Position numbers and translations under genes: made by a program. DNA of 64,000 nt from Streptomyces cavernae (GTDB lineage: Bacteria > Actinomycetota > Actinomycetes > Streptomycetales > Streptomycetaceae), in the NCBI RefSeq assembly GCF_004023625.1, contig NZ_RPDJ01000044.1:22278-86277 (forward strand), in the 5' to 3' direction. Positions 18,031-26,251 of the stretch are shown in pieces (positions within the stretch are counted from its first letter, which is position 1; every line of letters begins with the position of its first letter). The notes under the pieces were generated by a model. The model was not told where the DNA came from. It was given only the letters and a program-made list of their open reading frames with translations, and ran no database searches.

Positions 18031-19599
18031 ATGCCCCGTGGCGAAGCCGCTGTCGGACGTGTCATGGCTCAGGTCGCGATGGTGATGAACCTCGACAAGT
18101 GCATCGGGTGTCACACCTGCTCCGTCACCTGCAAGCAGACGTGGACCAACCGCGCGGGCGTGGAGTACGCCTGGTTCAACAACGTCGAGACCAAGCCCGG
18201 CGTCGGTTACCCACGCCGCTACGAGGACCAGGAGCAGTGGAAGGGCGGCTGGATGCTCGACGGGCGCGGCCGGCTCGTGCTGCGCTCCGGCGGCCGTCTG
18301 AAGCGGCTGCTGTCCCTGTTCTCCAACCCGGACCTGCCGGCCATCGAGGACTACTACGAGCCGGTGACGTACGACTACGACACCCTCGTCAGTGCCCCCG
18401 CCGGGCAGGACATTCCCGTCGCCCGCCCCCGCTCGGTCCTCACCGGGAAGCCCACGGCCATCACCTGGGGCGCCAACTGGGAGGACGGCCTGGGCGGCGC
18501 GCCGGAGAACGCGGGGGGCGACCCCAACCTCACCGGGGAGTGGGCCGAGAAGGTCAGATTCGAGTTCGAGCAGACGTTTCTGTTCCATCTGCCGCGGCTG
18601 TGCGAGCACTGCCTCAACCCGGCCTGTGTGTCCGCCTGCCCGTCGGGCGCGCTGTACAAGCGGGTCGAGGACGGCATCGTCCTGGTCGACCAGGACCGCT
18701 GCCGGGGCTGGCGGATGTGCGTGACGGCGTGCCCGTACAAGAAGGTGTACGTCAACCACGCCACCGGCAAGGCGGAGAAGTGCACGTTCTGCTTCCCCCG
18801 CATCGAGGCCGGTCAGCCCACGGTCTGCTCCGAGACCTGCGTCGGACGGCTGCGGTACCTGGGGCTGCTGCTCTACGACGCCGACCGGGTGGGTGAGGCG
18901 GCGGCCACCGCGGACGAGCAGGACCTGCTGGACGCCCAGCGTGATGTCTTCCTCGATCCGCACGACCCCGAAGTGATCGCGGCGGCACGAAGGTCCGGCA
19001 TCCCCGAGGACTGGCTGGACGCCGCCCGCCGCTCCCCCGTCTACGCGCTCGTCTCCCGGTACAGGGTGGCGCTGCCACTGCACCCGGAGTACCGCACCCT
19101 GCCGATGGTCTGGTACGTGCCGCCGCTCTCCCCCGTCCTCGACGCCGTCACCGGGGCGGGCGGCAACCAGGACGACCCCGACCATGTGTTCGCCGCGGTT
19201 ACCCGGCTGCGCATTCCGCTGGAGTACCTGGCGGAGCTGTTCACCGCCGGAGACACCGAAGCGGTCGCCGGGGTTCTGATGAAGCTCACCGCGCTGCGCT
19301 CGTACATGCGTGAACGCACGCTCGGCGAGGACGGTGACGAGACCGCGCTGCAGGCCGTCGGACTGACCCCCCGTGAGGCGGAGGACCTGCACCGGCTGCT
19401 CGCCGTCGCCAAGTACGCCGACCGCTATGTCGTCCCCGCCGCGCACAAGGAGGACGCCGCCGCGCTCGGCGCCCTGGAGAACCGCTGCCCGGTGGAGTCC
19501 CACGGCGACCTGCCCGCAGACAGGGCAGGCAAGGCGAACAAGAAGGTCATGCTCGGCTTCCCCGCCCTGCGCCGTACATCCTCCGGAGGCACCGAATGA
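18031..19599 (+). CDS. narH: Respiratory nitrate reductase beta subunit (iron-sulfur)
   Basis: Electron-transfer subunit carrying one 3Fe-4S and three 4Fe-4S clusters between NarI and NarG. The 522 residues show the expected groups: CIGCHTCSVTC, CEHCLNPACVSACP, CRGWRMCVTACP (Trp in place of one Cys, giving the 3Fe cluster, as in E. coli) and CTFC followed by CSETC. Two starts are possible. The ATG at 18031 has GGAG 8 nt upstream and lies one base after the narG stop. The ATG at 18064 matches shorter family members (MAQVAMVMNLDKC) but has a poorer site. I kept 18031. Confidence 0.96.
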   Translation: MPRGEAAVGRVMAQVAMVMNLDKCIGCHTCSVTCKQTWTNRAGVEYAWFNNVETKPGVGYPRRYEDQEQWKGGWMLDGRGRLVLRSGGRLKRLLSLFSNPDLPAIEDYYEPVTYDYDTLVSAPAGQDIPVARPRSVLTGKPTAITWGANWEDGLGGAPENAGGDPNLTGEWAEKVRFEFEQTFLFHLPRLCEHCLNPACVSACPSGALYKRVEDGIVLVDQDRCRGWRMCVTACPYKKVYVNHATGKAEKCTFCFPRIEAGQPTVCSETCVGRLRYLGLLLYDADRVGEAAATADEQDLLDAQRDVFLDPHDPEVIAAARRSGIPEDWLDAARRSPVYALVSRYRVALPLHPEYRTLPMVWYVPPLSPVLDAVTGAGGNQDDPDHVFAAVTRLRIPLEYLAELFTAGDTEAVAGVLMKLTALRSYMRERTLGEDGDETALQAVGLTPREAEDLHRLLAVAKYADRYVVPAAHKEDAAALGALENRCPVESHGDLPADRAGKANKKVMLGFPALRRTSSGGTE

Positions 19600-20354
19600 G
19601 TCCCTTGCGTACCCTCGTCCGGCCCGCCGCCCGCCGCCGTTCCTCCCCCGGCCCTGCCGAGACCGAACGACGGTCCCTGCTGCTGCGGCTGATGTCGCTG
19701 CTGCTGCAGTACCCCGACGCAGAACTCACCGCCGCCCGGCCCTCCGTCGCGGCCGCGGTCAAGGCGCTGCCCCACTCTCCCGCCGCCGCCGAACTGGCCG
19801 CCTTCACAGCCTGGTTCACCGCCCAGCAGCCCGACGCGCTCGAACGCCACTACGTCGAGACCTTCGACCTGCGCCGCAAGAGCAGCCTCTACCTGACGTA
19901 CTACCTGCACGGCGACACCCGCCGGCGCGGCATGGCACTGCTCGCCCTGGCCCAGCAGTACCGGGCCGCGGGCTGGGACATCGACGGCGGTGAACTCCCG
20001 GACCACCTGCCGGTGGTGCTGGAGTTCTCGGCGCTCACCGGACAGGGTGCGGGCGAGGCGCCGTTGCGCCGGCACCGCCGCGGACTGGAACTGATCCACC
20101 GGGCGCTCACCGACGCGGACTCGCCCTACCGACACATCCTGGCCGCCCTGCTCACCCTCCTTCCGCCGCCCACCGCCGCGGACCTGAGGGCGGTGGCCGA
20201 ACTGGCCGCCCAGGGGCCGCCCGCCGAGGACGTCGGCCTCGGCCCGTACGCGGGCGGGCAGTTCGCCCCGCCGGGCGCTTTCGTCCCGCCCGAGCGGGCC
20301 CCCGCCACTGACGCACCACCGTCCACCCGTACGCCGGAGGAAGATCACCGATGA
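19596..20354 (+). CDS. narJ: Nitrate reductase molybdenum cofactor assembly chaperone
   Basis: Dedicated chaperone that holds apo-NarGH until the cofactor is inserted; it is not part of the final enzyme. The 252-residue all-helical protein carries the TorD/NarJ features LMSLLLQYPD near residue 35 and HYVETFDLRRKSSLYLTYYLHGD near 90. The C-terminal 50 residues are Pro/Ala-rich and variable. Its ATG overlaps the narH stop by 4 nt, and its own stop overlaps the narI start by 4 nt. Confidence 0.95.
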   Translation: MSPLRTLVRPAARRRSSPGPAETERRSLLLRLMSLLLQYPDAELTAARPSVAAAVKALPHSPAAAELAAFTAWFTAQQPDALERHYVETFDLRRKSSLYLTYYLHGDTRRRGMALLALAQQYRAAGWDIDGGELPDHLPVVLEFSALTGQGAGEAPLRRHRRGLELIHRALTDADSPYRHILAALLTLLPPPTAADLRAVAELAAQGPPAEDVGLGPYAGGQFAPPGAFVPPERAPATDAPPSTRTPEEDHR

Positions 20355-21079
20355 GCGCTTCAGGAGCAGACCTCCTCCTGTGGGTCGCCTTCCCCTACGT
20401 CTGCCTCGCCGTGTTCGTCGTGGGGCACGTCTGGCGCTACCGGCACGACCAGTTCGGCTGGACCACGCACACCAGCCAACTGCTGGAGCACCGGTGGCTG
20501 CGCTGGGGCAGCCCTCTGTTCCACCTCGGTGCCTTCATGGTGATCGCGGGACATGTGGTGGGGCTCGCCGTGCCCGCCTCCTGGACCGAGGCCGCCGGGA
20601 TCAGCGAGAACGCCTACCACACCACCGCCGTCTGGGCCGGTTCGGTCGCGGGTCTGGCCATGGTCACCGGGCTCGGCATGCTGTGCGCCCGCCGACTGCT
20701 GACCCGACGGATCCGGCTGGGCACCGACCGCAGTGACAAGGTCCTCTTCCCGCTGCTGACCGCGACCGTCCTGCTGGGCATCACCGCCACCGCCGCGCAC
20801 AACGTGTTCGGCGCCGGCTACGACTACCGGACCACCGTCTCCGTGTGGTTCCGCGGCATCTTCGTCCTCCAGCCGAAGCCGGAGGCGATCGCCGGCGCCC
20901 CGCTGCTGTTCCAACTGCACGCCCTTACCGCGTGCCTGCTCTTCGCCGCCTGGCCGTTCACCCGGCTCGTCCATGTGTGGAGCGCGCCCGTCGGCTACCT
21001 AGCCCGCCCGTACCTGGTCTACCGGCGGCGGGCCGAGGGGAACACGAGGGTCTTGTCGCCGACGCGGCCGGCCAGGTAG
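20351..21079 (+). CDS. narI: Respiratory nitrate reductase gamma subunit (cytochrome b)
   Basis: Membrane anchor that oxidises quinol and passes electrons through two b haems. The 242-residue product has five hydrophobic helices. Histidines appear at family positions in GHVWRYRHDQFGW, LFHLGAFMVIAGHVVG and LFQLHALTACLLFAAWPFTRLVHVWS. The ATGA overlap with narJ implies tight coupling. After its stop, 21080-21252 holds three short copies of a GCAAGTCSGTKGAG element (about 21116-21164) and no obvious terminator. Confidence 0.96.
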   Translation: MSASGADLLLWVAFPYVCLAVFVVGHVWRYRHDQFGWTTHTSQLLEHRWLRWGSPLFHLGAFMVIAGHVVGLAVPASWTEAAGISENAYHTTAVWAGSVAGLAMVTGLGMLCARRLLTRRIRLGTDRSDKVLFPLLTATVLLGITATAAHNVFGAGYDYRTTVSVWFRGIFVLQPKPEAIAGAPLLFQLHALTACLLFAAWPFTRLVHVWSAPVGYLARPYLVYRRRAEGNTRVLSPTRPAR

Positions 21080-21252
21080 TCCCCGACGTCGGCCGCGGTC
21101 GTCCGGACGGGCGGCGCAAGTCCGTTGAGGCCGCAAGTCGGTGGAGGCGCAAGTCGGTGGAGCCCATGGCAGCCCACGGGGGCGGCCCCACTGTCTCCTG
21201 CTCTTCCCCTCTGGGCAGCGTCGGAAGAACTCGGGGCGACCGGCGGACCGAC

Positions 21253-21317
21253 GGGACCGTCGGCCCGGGTCGGAGGGCCGTGTGGCCCTGGGCCGACGCC
21301 GGTGCGCGGGGCAGGCT
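21253..21317 (+). promoter_or_regulatory. Paired dormancy boxes and -10 upstream of the RaiA/HPF-like gene
   Basis: GGGACCGTCGGCCC (21253-21266) and GGGCCGTGTGGCCC (21275-21288) have centres exactly 22 bp apart. CAGGCT (21312-21317) begins 30.5 bp from the proximal centre, giving a leader of about 28 nt. This is one of the cleanest examples of the island promoter pattern. Confidence 0.72.
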
Positions 21318-21351
21318 GAAGCTGTCGAAACGATCAGAAGGAGTGGCCCCC

Positions 21352-21795
21352 ATGACCACCAGGGACATCACCCCCCACGACGTCAGCGCCCACGACGTCA
21401 GCACCCATGACGTCAGCACCCATGACGTCGCCGCCCTCGCTGTACGGATTCGGGCGGAAGGCGATGTGGACCGGGAAGCGCTCGCATACGTCCGGGCCAA
21501 GGTCGAGGCGGCCCTCGGCCGGCCGGGACTGCCGGCCGTCGGCGGCGAGGTCCGCGTCGTCAAGGCCTCGGCGCACCACGCCGAGCAGCCGTGGTCCGCG
21601 GGAGCCGAGATCCGGGTCGGGAACACCCTCCTCGTCGTGCACGCCCGGGAGGCCACCGCGCACGAACTGGCGGACCGGCTGCAGGACCTGCTGCGCGGCC
21701 AGGCGGACCGGGCGGTCCACCGCCTCGACACGGCCCGCAGGGCGGCCACTCCACCCCCGTGGCGCCGGGGTGAGTCCGGCGGCGCCATGGCATAG
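21352..21795 (+). CDS. RaiA/HPF-like (ribosome hibernation) domain protein
   Basis: The 147-residue product resembles the N-terminal domain of hibernation-promoting factor: VRIRAEGDVDREALAYVRAK, a central strand EVRVVKA, then GNTLLVVHAREATAHELADR. The C-terminal dimerisation domain of long HPF is absent. The mycobacterial DosR regulon has comparable small proteins (Rv0079, Rv1738), so a role in stalling ribosomes during dormancy is a reasonable inference, not shown. Residues 9-28 consist of four copies of a five-residue HDVSx motif, from 15-bp tandem repeats at 21376-21435. The ATG at 21352 has AAGGAG about 9 nt upstream. Confidence 0.72.
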   Translation: MTTRDITPHDVSAHDVSTHDVSTHDVAALAVRIRAEGDVDREALAYVRAKVEAALGRPGLPAVGGEVRVVKASAHHAEQPWSAGAEIRVGNTLLVVHAREATAHELADRLQDLLRGQADRAVHRLDTARRAATPPPWRRGESGGAMA

Positions 21796-21812
21796 GGCTC
21801 CTGTCGCTCCTA

Positions 21813-21840
21813 ACCTGCCACCTGCCACCTGCCACCTGCC
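21813..21840. repeat. Four tandem ACCTGCC heptamers
   Basis: A 28-bp run of a 7-bp unit lies just after the RaiA/HPF-like gene and 20 bp before its terminator. It is a simple sequence repeat, probably length-variable between strains. Confidence 0.85.
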
Positions 21841-21860
21841 ACGCGATGTTGGCGCTTCCC

Positions 21861-21890
21861 CGACCCCCGGCCGCTCACGGCCGGGGGTCG
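21861..21890 (+). terminator. Strong hairpin terminator after the RaiA/HPF-like gene
   Basis: Perfect 13-bp stem (CGACCCCCGGCCG and its complement) with a CTCA loop, 65 nt after the stop codon. It separates the nar-side transcripts from the CBS gene promoter that begins 55 bp further on. Confidence 0.88.
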
Positions 21891-21945
21891 GCCGTTCGGC
21901 CTTCGCCGTGGCGGACTGGTGACCGACCAGGTCCAGGCGGCAGGA

Positions 21946-22011
21946 GGGCAGTTCGGCCCGGGAGCTCGGGACCGGTCGGCCCTGCCCCGTCACGCCGGTG
22001 CGCGGGAGGGT
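21946..22011 (+). promoter_or_regulatory. Paired dormancy boxes and -10 upstream of the first CBS-BON gene
   Basis: GGGCAGTTCGGCCC (21946-21959) and GGACCGGTCGGCCC (21969-21982) are 23 bp apart centre to centre. GAGGGT (22006-22011) starts 30.5 bp from the proximal centre. The transcript would have an unusually long leader of about 270 nt before the GTG at 22289. The leader is GC-rich, has no convincing ORF, and contains one more box-like repeat, GGGCCGGCCGGACC (22135-22148). Confidence 0.6.
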
Positions 22012-22288
22012 GAAGAGGTATCGAGGGGCCGGCCACCCGGGACCGTCCAACGGGACAGCAGCGGCCGGCCCGGGGACGCGAGCGCGGTCCCGAACGGAGG
22101 GCCCCGGTGGGCCGGGCGGCTGCTGCCGTACCGCGGGCCGGCCGGACCGGCCGCCCTCCCCCGAGAGCTCCGGCCCCCGATGCCACCGCGGGAGCACAGC
22201 GCCCGGCGGGGACAGGGGCGGCCCGCAGCGGCCGCACGCAGGCAAAACCGGTGGCCCTCCACAGGCACCAGCGGAGAAGGGAACTGCC

Positions 22289-23014
22289 GTGAAGACCTCC
22301 AAGGTCGGCGAAGTGATGACCCCCGACGTCATACAGGCGCACCGGGACACACCGTTCAAGGATGTGGCAAGGCTCCTGGCCCGGCACCGGATCAGCGGCC
22401 TGCCAGTGGTGGACGCCGACGACAAAGTCCTCGGCGTCATCTCCGAAACCGACCTGGTACGTCGGCAGGCGGCGAAGGCCGAACGGGACCGGGGAGACCG
22501 TTTCCGGCTGCCGGCCCTGCGCCGGAAGGCACGTATCGCGGCGGCCAAGGCCCGTGCCATGACCGCCGGGCAACTGATGTCGACACCGGCGATCACCGTG
22601 CATCCGGAGCAACGCGTCGCTGAAGCCGCGCGGGTGATGGAGCGTCACCACATCGAACGGCTGCCCGTGGTGGACGAGGAGGACCGCCTGATCGGCATCG
22701 CCACTCGCCGCGACCTCCTGCGGGTCTTCCTGCGCACCGACGAGGAGATCCGAGGGGAGATCATCGACGAGGTCCTGACCCGCGCCATGTGCCTGCCGCC
22801 CCACACCGTCATCGTCTCGGTCCACGACGGCACGGCCACGCTGGAGGGACGCCTGGAACGCCGTAGTGACATCCCGGTGGCCGTCCAGCTGACCTGGCGG
22901 GTGGACGGCGTGGTGGGCGTGATGAACAGCCTCACCTTCCGCCACGACGACACCCGCCGACCGGAGAAGCACCCCTCCCGCCGGATCGCCCACCACTGGC
23001 TCCCCGAGCGGTGA
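22289..23014 (+). CDS. CBS-BON domain protein (first copy)
   Basis: A 241-residue soluble protein with two CBS motifs (about residues 5-60 and 95-150; DKVLGVISETDL and DRLIGIATRRDLL) and a C-terminal BON domain (about 155-215; VSVHDGTATLEGRLERRSD). CBS pairs bind adenine nucleotides; M. tuberculosis Hrp1 (Rv2626c) is a DosR-regulon CBS protein. The partner is unknown. The GTG at 22289 has GAAGGGA upstream and starts the family-typical MKTSKVGEVMTPDV. It is a close paralogue of the gene at 26252, and the two flank adhE. Confidence 0.9.
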   Translation: MKTSKVGEVMTPDVIQAHRDTPFKDVARLLARHRISGLPVVDADDKVLGVISETDLVRRQAAKAERDRGDRFRLPALRRKARIAAAKARAMTAGQLMSTPAITVHPEQRVAEAARVMERHHIERLPVVDEEDRLIGIATRRDLLRVFLRTDEEIRGEIIDEVLTRAMCLPPHTVIVSVHDGTATLEGRLERRSDIPVAVQLTWRVDGVVGVMNSLTFRHDDTRRPEKHPSRRIAHHWLPER

Positions 23015-23094
23015 CCCCCGGCGCCGGTTCGGAGCCGGGCATCGACCGCGCCCACAGACACAGCCGAATGCCAACCGGTACGCGATCCGGCACA

Positions 23095-23142
23095 CCTCGT
23101 GGTCAGGGCCGACCGGCCCTGACCACGAGGACCGGTCGGGCC
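23095..23142 (+). promoter_or_regulatory. Dormancy box inside a 36-nt perfect palindrome upstream of adhE
   Basis: GGGCCGACCGGCCC (23106-23119) is the core of a perfect inverted repeat with 16-bp arms (23095-23110 and 23115-23130). A second box, GGACCGGTCGGGCC (23129-23142), lies 23 bp on. As RNA the long palindrome could also terminate transcripts from the CBS gene ending at 23014. No -10 fits the usual spacing clearly, so the adhE start is unresolved. Confidence 0.6.
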
Positions 23143-23292
23143 CCGGTAGGGACCTTTGATGCATGGGGCGGCGGCTCCCCCCTGCGAGACGGTCGCATTG
23201 GGAGCGGTACCGATCGCCCGTGGTGCCGCTCCCCCCGCACGGCACGCTGCCGGTTCTCCGGCCCACGACCTCGACGACGGAGGCGCAACCCC

Positions 23293-25953
23293 ATGACCCG
23301 ACAGGACGCCCGAACCCACCCCGCCACCCCGGGCGGCGAGCCGTCCGAGACCGCCATCACGGTGGACCGGCTGGTCACGAACGGGCTCAAGGCTCTCGCC
23401 GACTACGAGGAGCTGACGCAGGAACAGGTCGACCACATCGTCAAGAAGGCGTCGGTCGCCGCCCTGGACCGGCACACGGAACTCGCACGGCTCGCCGTGG
23501 AGGAGACCGGCCGCGGTGTCTTCGAGGACAAGGCGGCCAAGAACATGTTCGCGTGCGAGCACGTCACGCACAGCATGGGCCGTATGAAGACCGTCGGTGT
23601 CATCGCCCGTGACGACATCGAGGACATGGTCGAGATCGCGGAACCGGTGGGTGTGGTGTGCGCGATCACTCCGGTCACCAATCCGACCTCCACCACGATC
23701 TTCAAGGCGCTGATGGCGCTGAAGACCCGCAACCCGGTCGTGTTCGCCTTCCACCCGTCGGCTCAGCGCTGCAGCGCCGAGGCGGCCCGGATCGTGCGCG
23801 ACGCGGCCGTCGCCGCGGGGGCGCCGGTGAACTGCGTCCAGTGGATCGAAACCCCGTCGGTCGAGGCGACCGGCACGCTCATGCGCCACCCGGGTGTCTC
23901 GCTCATCCTCGCCACCGGGGGCAACGCGATGGTCAAGGCCGCCTACTCGGCGGGCAAGCCCGCCCTGGGCGTCGGCGCGGGCAACGTCCCCGCCTACGTG
24001 CACAAGAGCGCCAAGCTGCGCCGGGCCGTCAACGACCTGGTGCTGTCGAAGTCGTTCGACAACGGCATGATCTGCGCCTCCGAGCAAGCCGTCATCCTGG
24101 ACGACGAGATCTACGACGCCGCCTTGGCCGAGTTCCGCACGCTGCACGCCCACCTGGCGACCGCCGAGGAGAAGGCGAAGCTGGAAACGTTCCTGTTCCC
24201 GGCCGACCGGACGGGGAAGGGCTGCGAGCCCAAGGTCAACGCGGCCGCTGTAGGACAGAGCCCGGCATGGATCGCCGAACAGGCCGGCTTCACCGTTCCC
24301 GCCGGCACCTCCCTCATCCTGGTCGAGGCCGACCGGGTCGGCCCGGACGAGCCGCTCACCCGCGAGAAGCTCTGCCCGGTCCTCGCCGTCCTGCGGGCCG
24401 GCTCCGAGGAGCAGGGCTTCGCCCTGGCCGCCGACATGGTCGCCTTCCACGGCCAGGGCCACAGCGCCGTCATCCACACCGAGGACCGCGAGCTGGCCGA
24501 GGCGTACGGCAGGCGGATCAAGACGGTGCGGATCATCGTCAACGCCCCGTCGTCACAGGGCGCCATCGGCGGCATCTACAACAGCCTCCTGCCGTCGCTG
24601 ACCCTCGGCTGCGGCTCCTGGGGCAGCACGTCGGTGTCGAACAACGTCTCCGCCGCCCAGCTCCTGAACGTCAAGCGGGTCGGCACGCGCCGCAACAACC
24701 TGCAGTGGTTCAAGGTGCCGCCGAAGATCTACTTCGAGCCGCAGGCCATCCGTTACCTCGCCGCCATGCCGGACGTCCACCGCGTCACAATCGTCACCGA
24801 CGCGACCATGACCCGCCTGGGCTTCGTCGACCGCGTCGACCGCGTCCTCAAGCGCCGTCCCGAGCCCGTGACGCTGCAGATCATCGACAACGTCGAACCG
24901 GAACCCAGCATCGACTCCGTGCAGCGCGGTGCCCGCCTCATGCGGGACTTCCGCCCGGACACGATCATCGCGCTCGGCGGCGGTTCACCCATGGACGCGG
25001 CCAAGGTGATGTGGCTGCTCTACGAGCACCCGGACATCGACTTCGCCGACATGCGGCACAAGTTCTCCGACATCCGCAAGCGCGCCTTCCGCTTCCCGAC
25101 CCTGGGCAGCCGGGCTCGCCTGGTGTGCGTGCCCACCACCTCCGGCACCGGCGCCGAGGTCACCCCGTTCGCGGTCATCTCCGACGCGGCCACCGGCAAG
25201 AAGTACCCGCTCGCCGACTACGCGCTCACCCCGAGCGTGGCCATCGTCGACCCCCTCCTGACCACCGCCCTGCCCCCGGCCCTGGCCGCCGACAGCGGCT
25301 TCGACGCCCTCACCCACGCCATCGAGGCGTACGTCTCCGTCTACGCCAACGACTTCACCGACGGCCTCGCCCTGCACGCGATCCGCCTGATCTTCGACCA
25401 CCTCGAAGCCGCGGTGAACGACCGCGAGGGCTCGGCGGAGGCCCGGGAGAAGATGCACAACGCCGGCACCATCGCGGGCATGGCCTTCGGCAACGCCTTC
25501 CTCGGCATCGTCCACGCCATGTCCCACACCCTCGGCGCCACCTTCCACATCGCGCACGGCCGCACCAACGCCGTCCTGCTGCCGCATGTCATCCGCTACA
25601 ACGGCACCGTCCCGACCAAGCTCACGGGCTGGCCCAAGTACGAGAGCTACCGCGCTCCCGAGCGCTTCCAGGACATCGCCCGCGCCCTCGGTCTGCCCGC
25701 CGCCACCCCACAGGCCGGTGTGGAGGCCCTCGCCCGGGCCGTCGAGCGCCTGCGCGACGCCGTGGGCATCGAGCCGTCGTTCCGGTCCCTCGGCGTCGAC
25801 GAACGCGCTTTCCTCGACGCCCTGCCCCAACAGGCCCTCAACGCCTATGAGGACCAGTGCGCACCCGCCAACCCGCGGATGCCCATGCTGGACGACATGC
25901 GGGAGCTGATGCGAGCGTCCTACTACGGACCGGCCGACGCACCTGCCGAGTAG
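23293..25953 (+). CDS. adhE: Bifunctional aldehyde-alcohol dehydrogenase
   Basis: Reduces acetyl-CoA to acetaldehyde and then ethanol, regenerating two NAD+; family members assemble into spirosomes. The 886-residue product has an N-terminal CoA-acylating aldehyde dehydrogenase (catalytic Cys in NGMICASEQ) and a C-terminal iron-dependent alcohol dehydrogenase. The second half shows GGGSPMDAAKVMW for NAD and DALTHAIEAYVS plus HAMSHTLGATFHIAHGR for iron. GGAGG precedes the ATG at 23293 by 10 nt. Full-length AdhE is unusual in an aerobic filamentous actinomycete and fits with the pflBA pair in this window. Confidence 0.96.
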   Translation: MTRQDARTHPATPGGEPSETAITVDRLVTNGLKALADYEELTQEQVDHIVKKASVAALDRHTELARLAVEETGRGVFEDKAAKNMFACEHVTHSMGRMKTVGVIARDDIEDMVEIAEPVGVVCAITPVTNPTSTTIFKALMALKTRNPVVFAFHPSAQRCSAEAARIVRDAAVAAGAPVNCVQWIETPSVEATGTLMRHPGVSLILATGGNAMVKAAYSAGKPALGVGAGNVPAYVHKSAKLRRAVNDLVLSKSFDNGMICASEQAVILDDEIYDAALAEFRTLHAHLATAEEKAKLETFLFPADRTGKGCEPKVNAAAVGQSPAWIAEQAGFTVPAGTSLILVEADRVGPDEPLTREKLCPVLAVLRAGSEEQGFALAADMVAFHGQGHSAVIHTEDRELAEAYGRRIKTVRIIVNAPSSQGAIGGIYNSLLPSLTLGCGSWGSTSVSNNVSAAQLLNVKRVGTRRNNLQWFKVPPKIYFEPQAIRYLAAMPDVHRVTIVTDATMTRLGFVDRVDRVLKRRPEPVTLQIIDNVEPEPSIDSVQRGARLMRDFRPDTIIALGGGSPMDAAKVMWLLYEHPDIDFADMRHKFSDIRKRAFRFPTLGSRARLVCVPTTSGTGAEVTPFAVISDAATGKKYPLADYALTPSVAIVDPLLTTALPPALAADSGFDALTHAIEAYVSVYANDFTDGLALHAIRLIFDHLEAAVNDREGSAEAREKMHNAGTIAGMAFGNAFLGIVHAMSHTLGATFHIAHGRTNAVLLPHVIRYNGTVPTKLTGWPKYESYRAPERFQDIARALGLPAATPQAGVEALARAVERLRDAVGIEPSFRSLGVDERAFLDALPQQALNAYEDQCAPANPRMPMLDDMRELMRASYYGPADAPAE

Positions 25954-26072
25954 GCCCATGCAGCGGGCGGCGCGAGGCCGAGCAGACTTGGTATGTGATC
26001 GGCCTGGCTGCGACGCCCGGTCGGTGGCCACGCCGGTCCCGGGCCGGATCGTCGCGGCCGGCGTCCCCGGCC

Positions 26073-26162
26073 GGGACGATCCGGCCCCGTCGCGAGCGGG
26101 CAGGTCGGCCCCCCGGGCAGGGCACATCGGCCCGTGTGCGCGAGGCGGCCGGCCGTCAGGCT
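26073..26162 (+). promoter_or_regulatory. Dormancy boxes and -10 upstream of the second CBS-BON gene
   Basis: GGGCAGGTCGGCCC (26098-26111) and GGGCACATCGGCCC (26120-26133) have centres 22 bp apart, and a looser third copy lies at 26073-26087. CAGGCT (26157-26162) starts 30.5 bp from the proximal centre, identical in sequence and spacing to the -10 before the RaiA/HPF-like gene. The leader is about 83 nt. Nothing else is evident between the adhE stop and this site. Confidence 0.7.
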
Positions 26163-26251
26163 GGAAGGGGGCAGGCCGCACGCCGGAGAGCGAGCGGGGA
26201 GGAGCGTCGCCGCTCCCTCCCCGGCTCGCCGCGGCGAAGGAGGAGTACGCC

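Noticed and set aside
15042..18065. 1007-codon minus-strand ORF
   Set aside because: Mirror frame of narG; narG has full catalytic motifs, this ORF has none.
23011..23292. Upstream in-frame start for adhE
   Set aside because: The extra 94 codons cover the palindromic boxes; the ATG at 23293 has GGAGG and matches family length.
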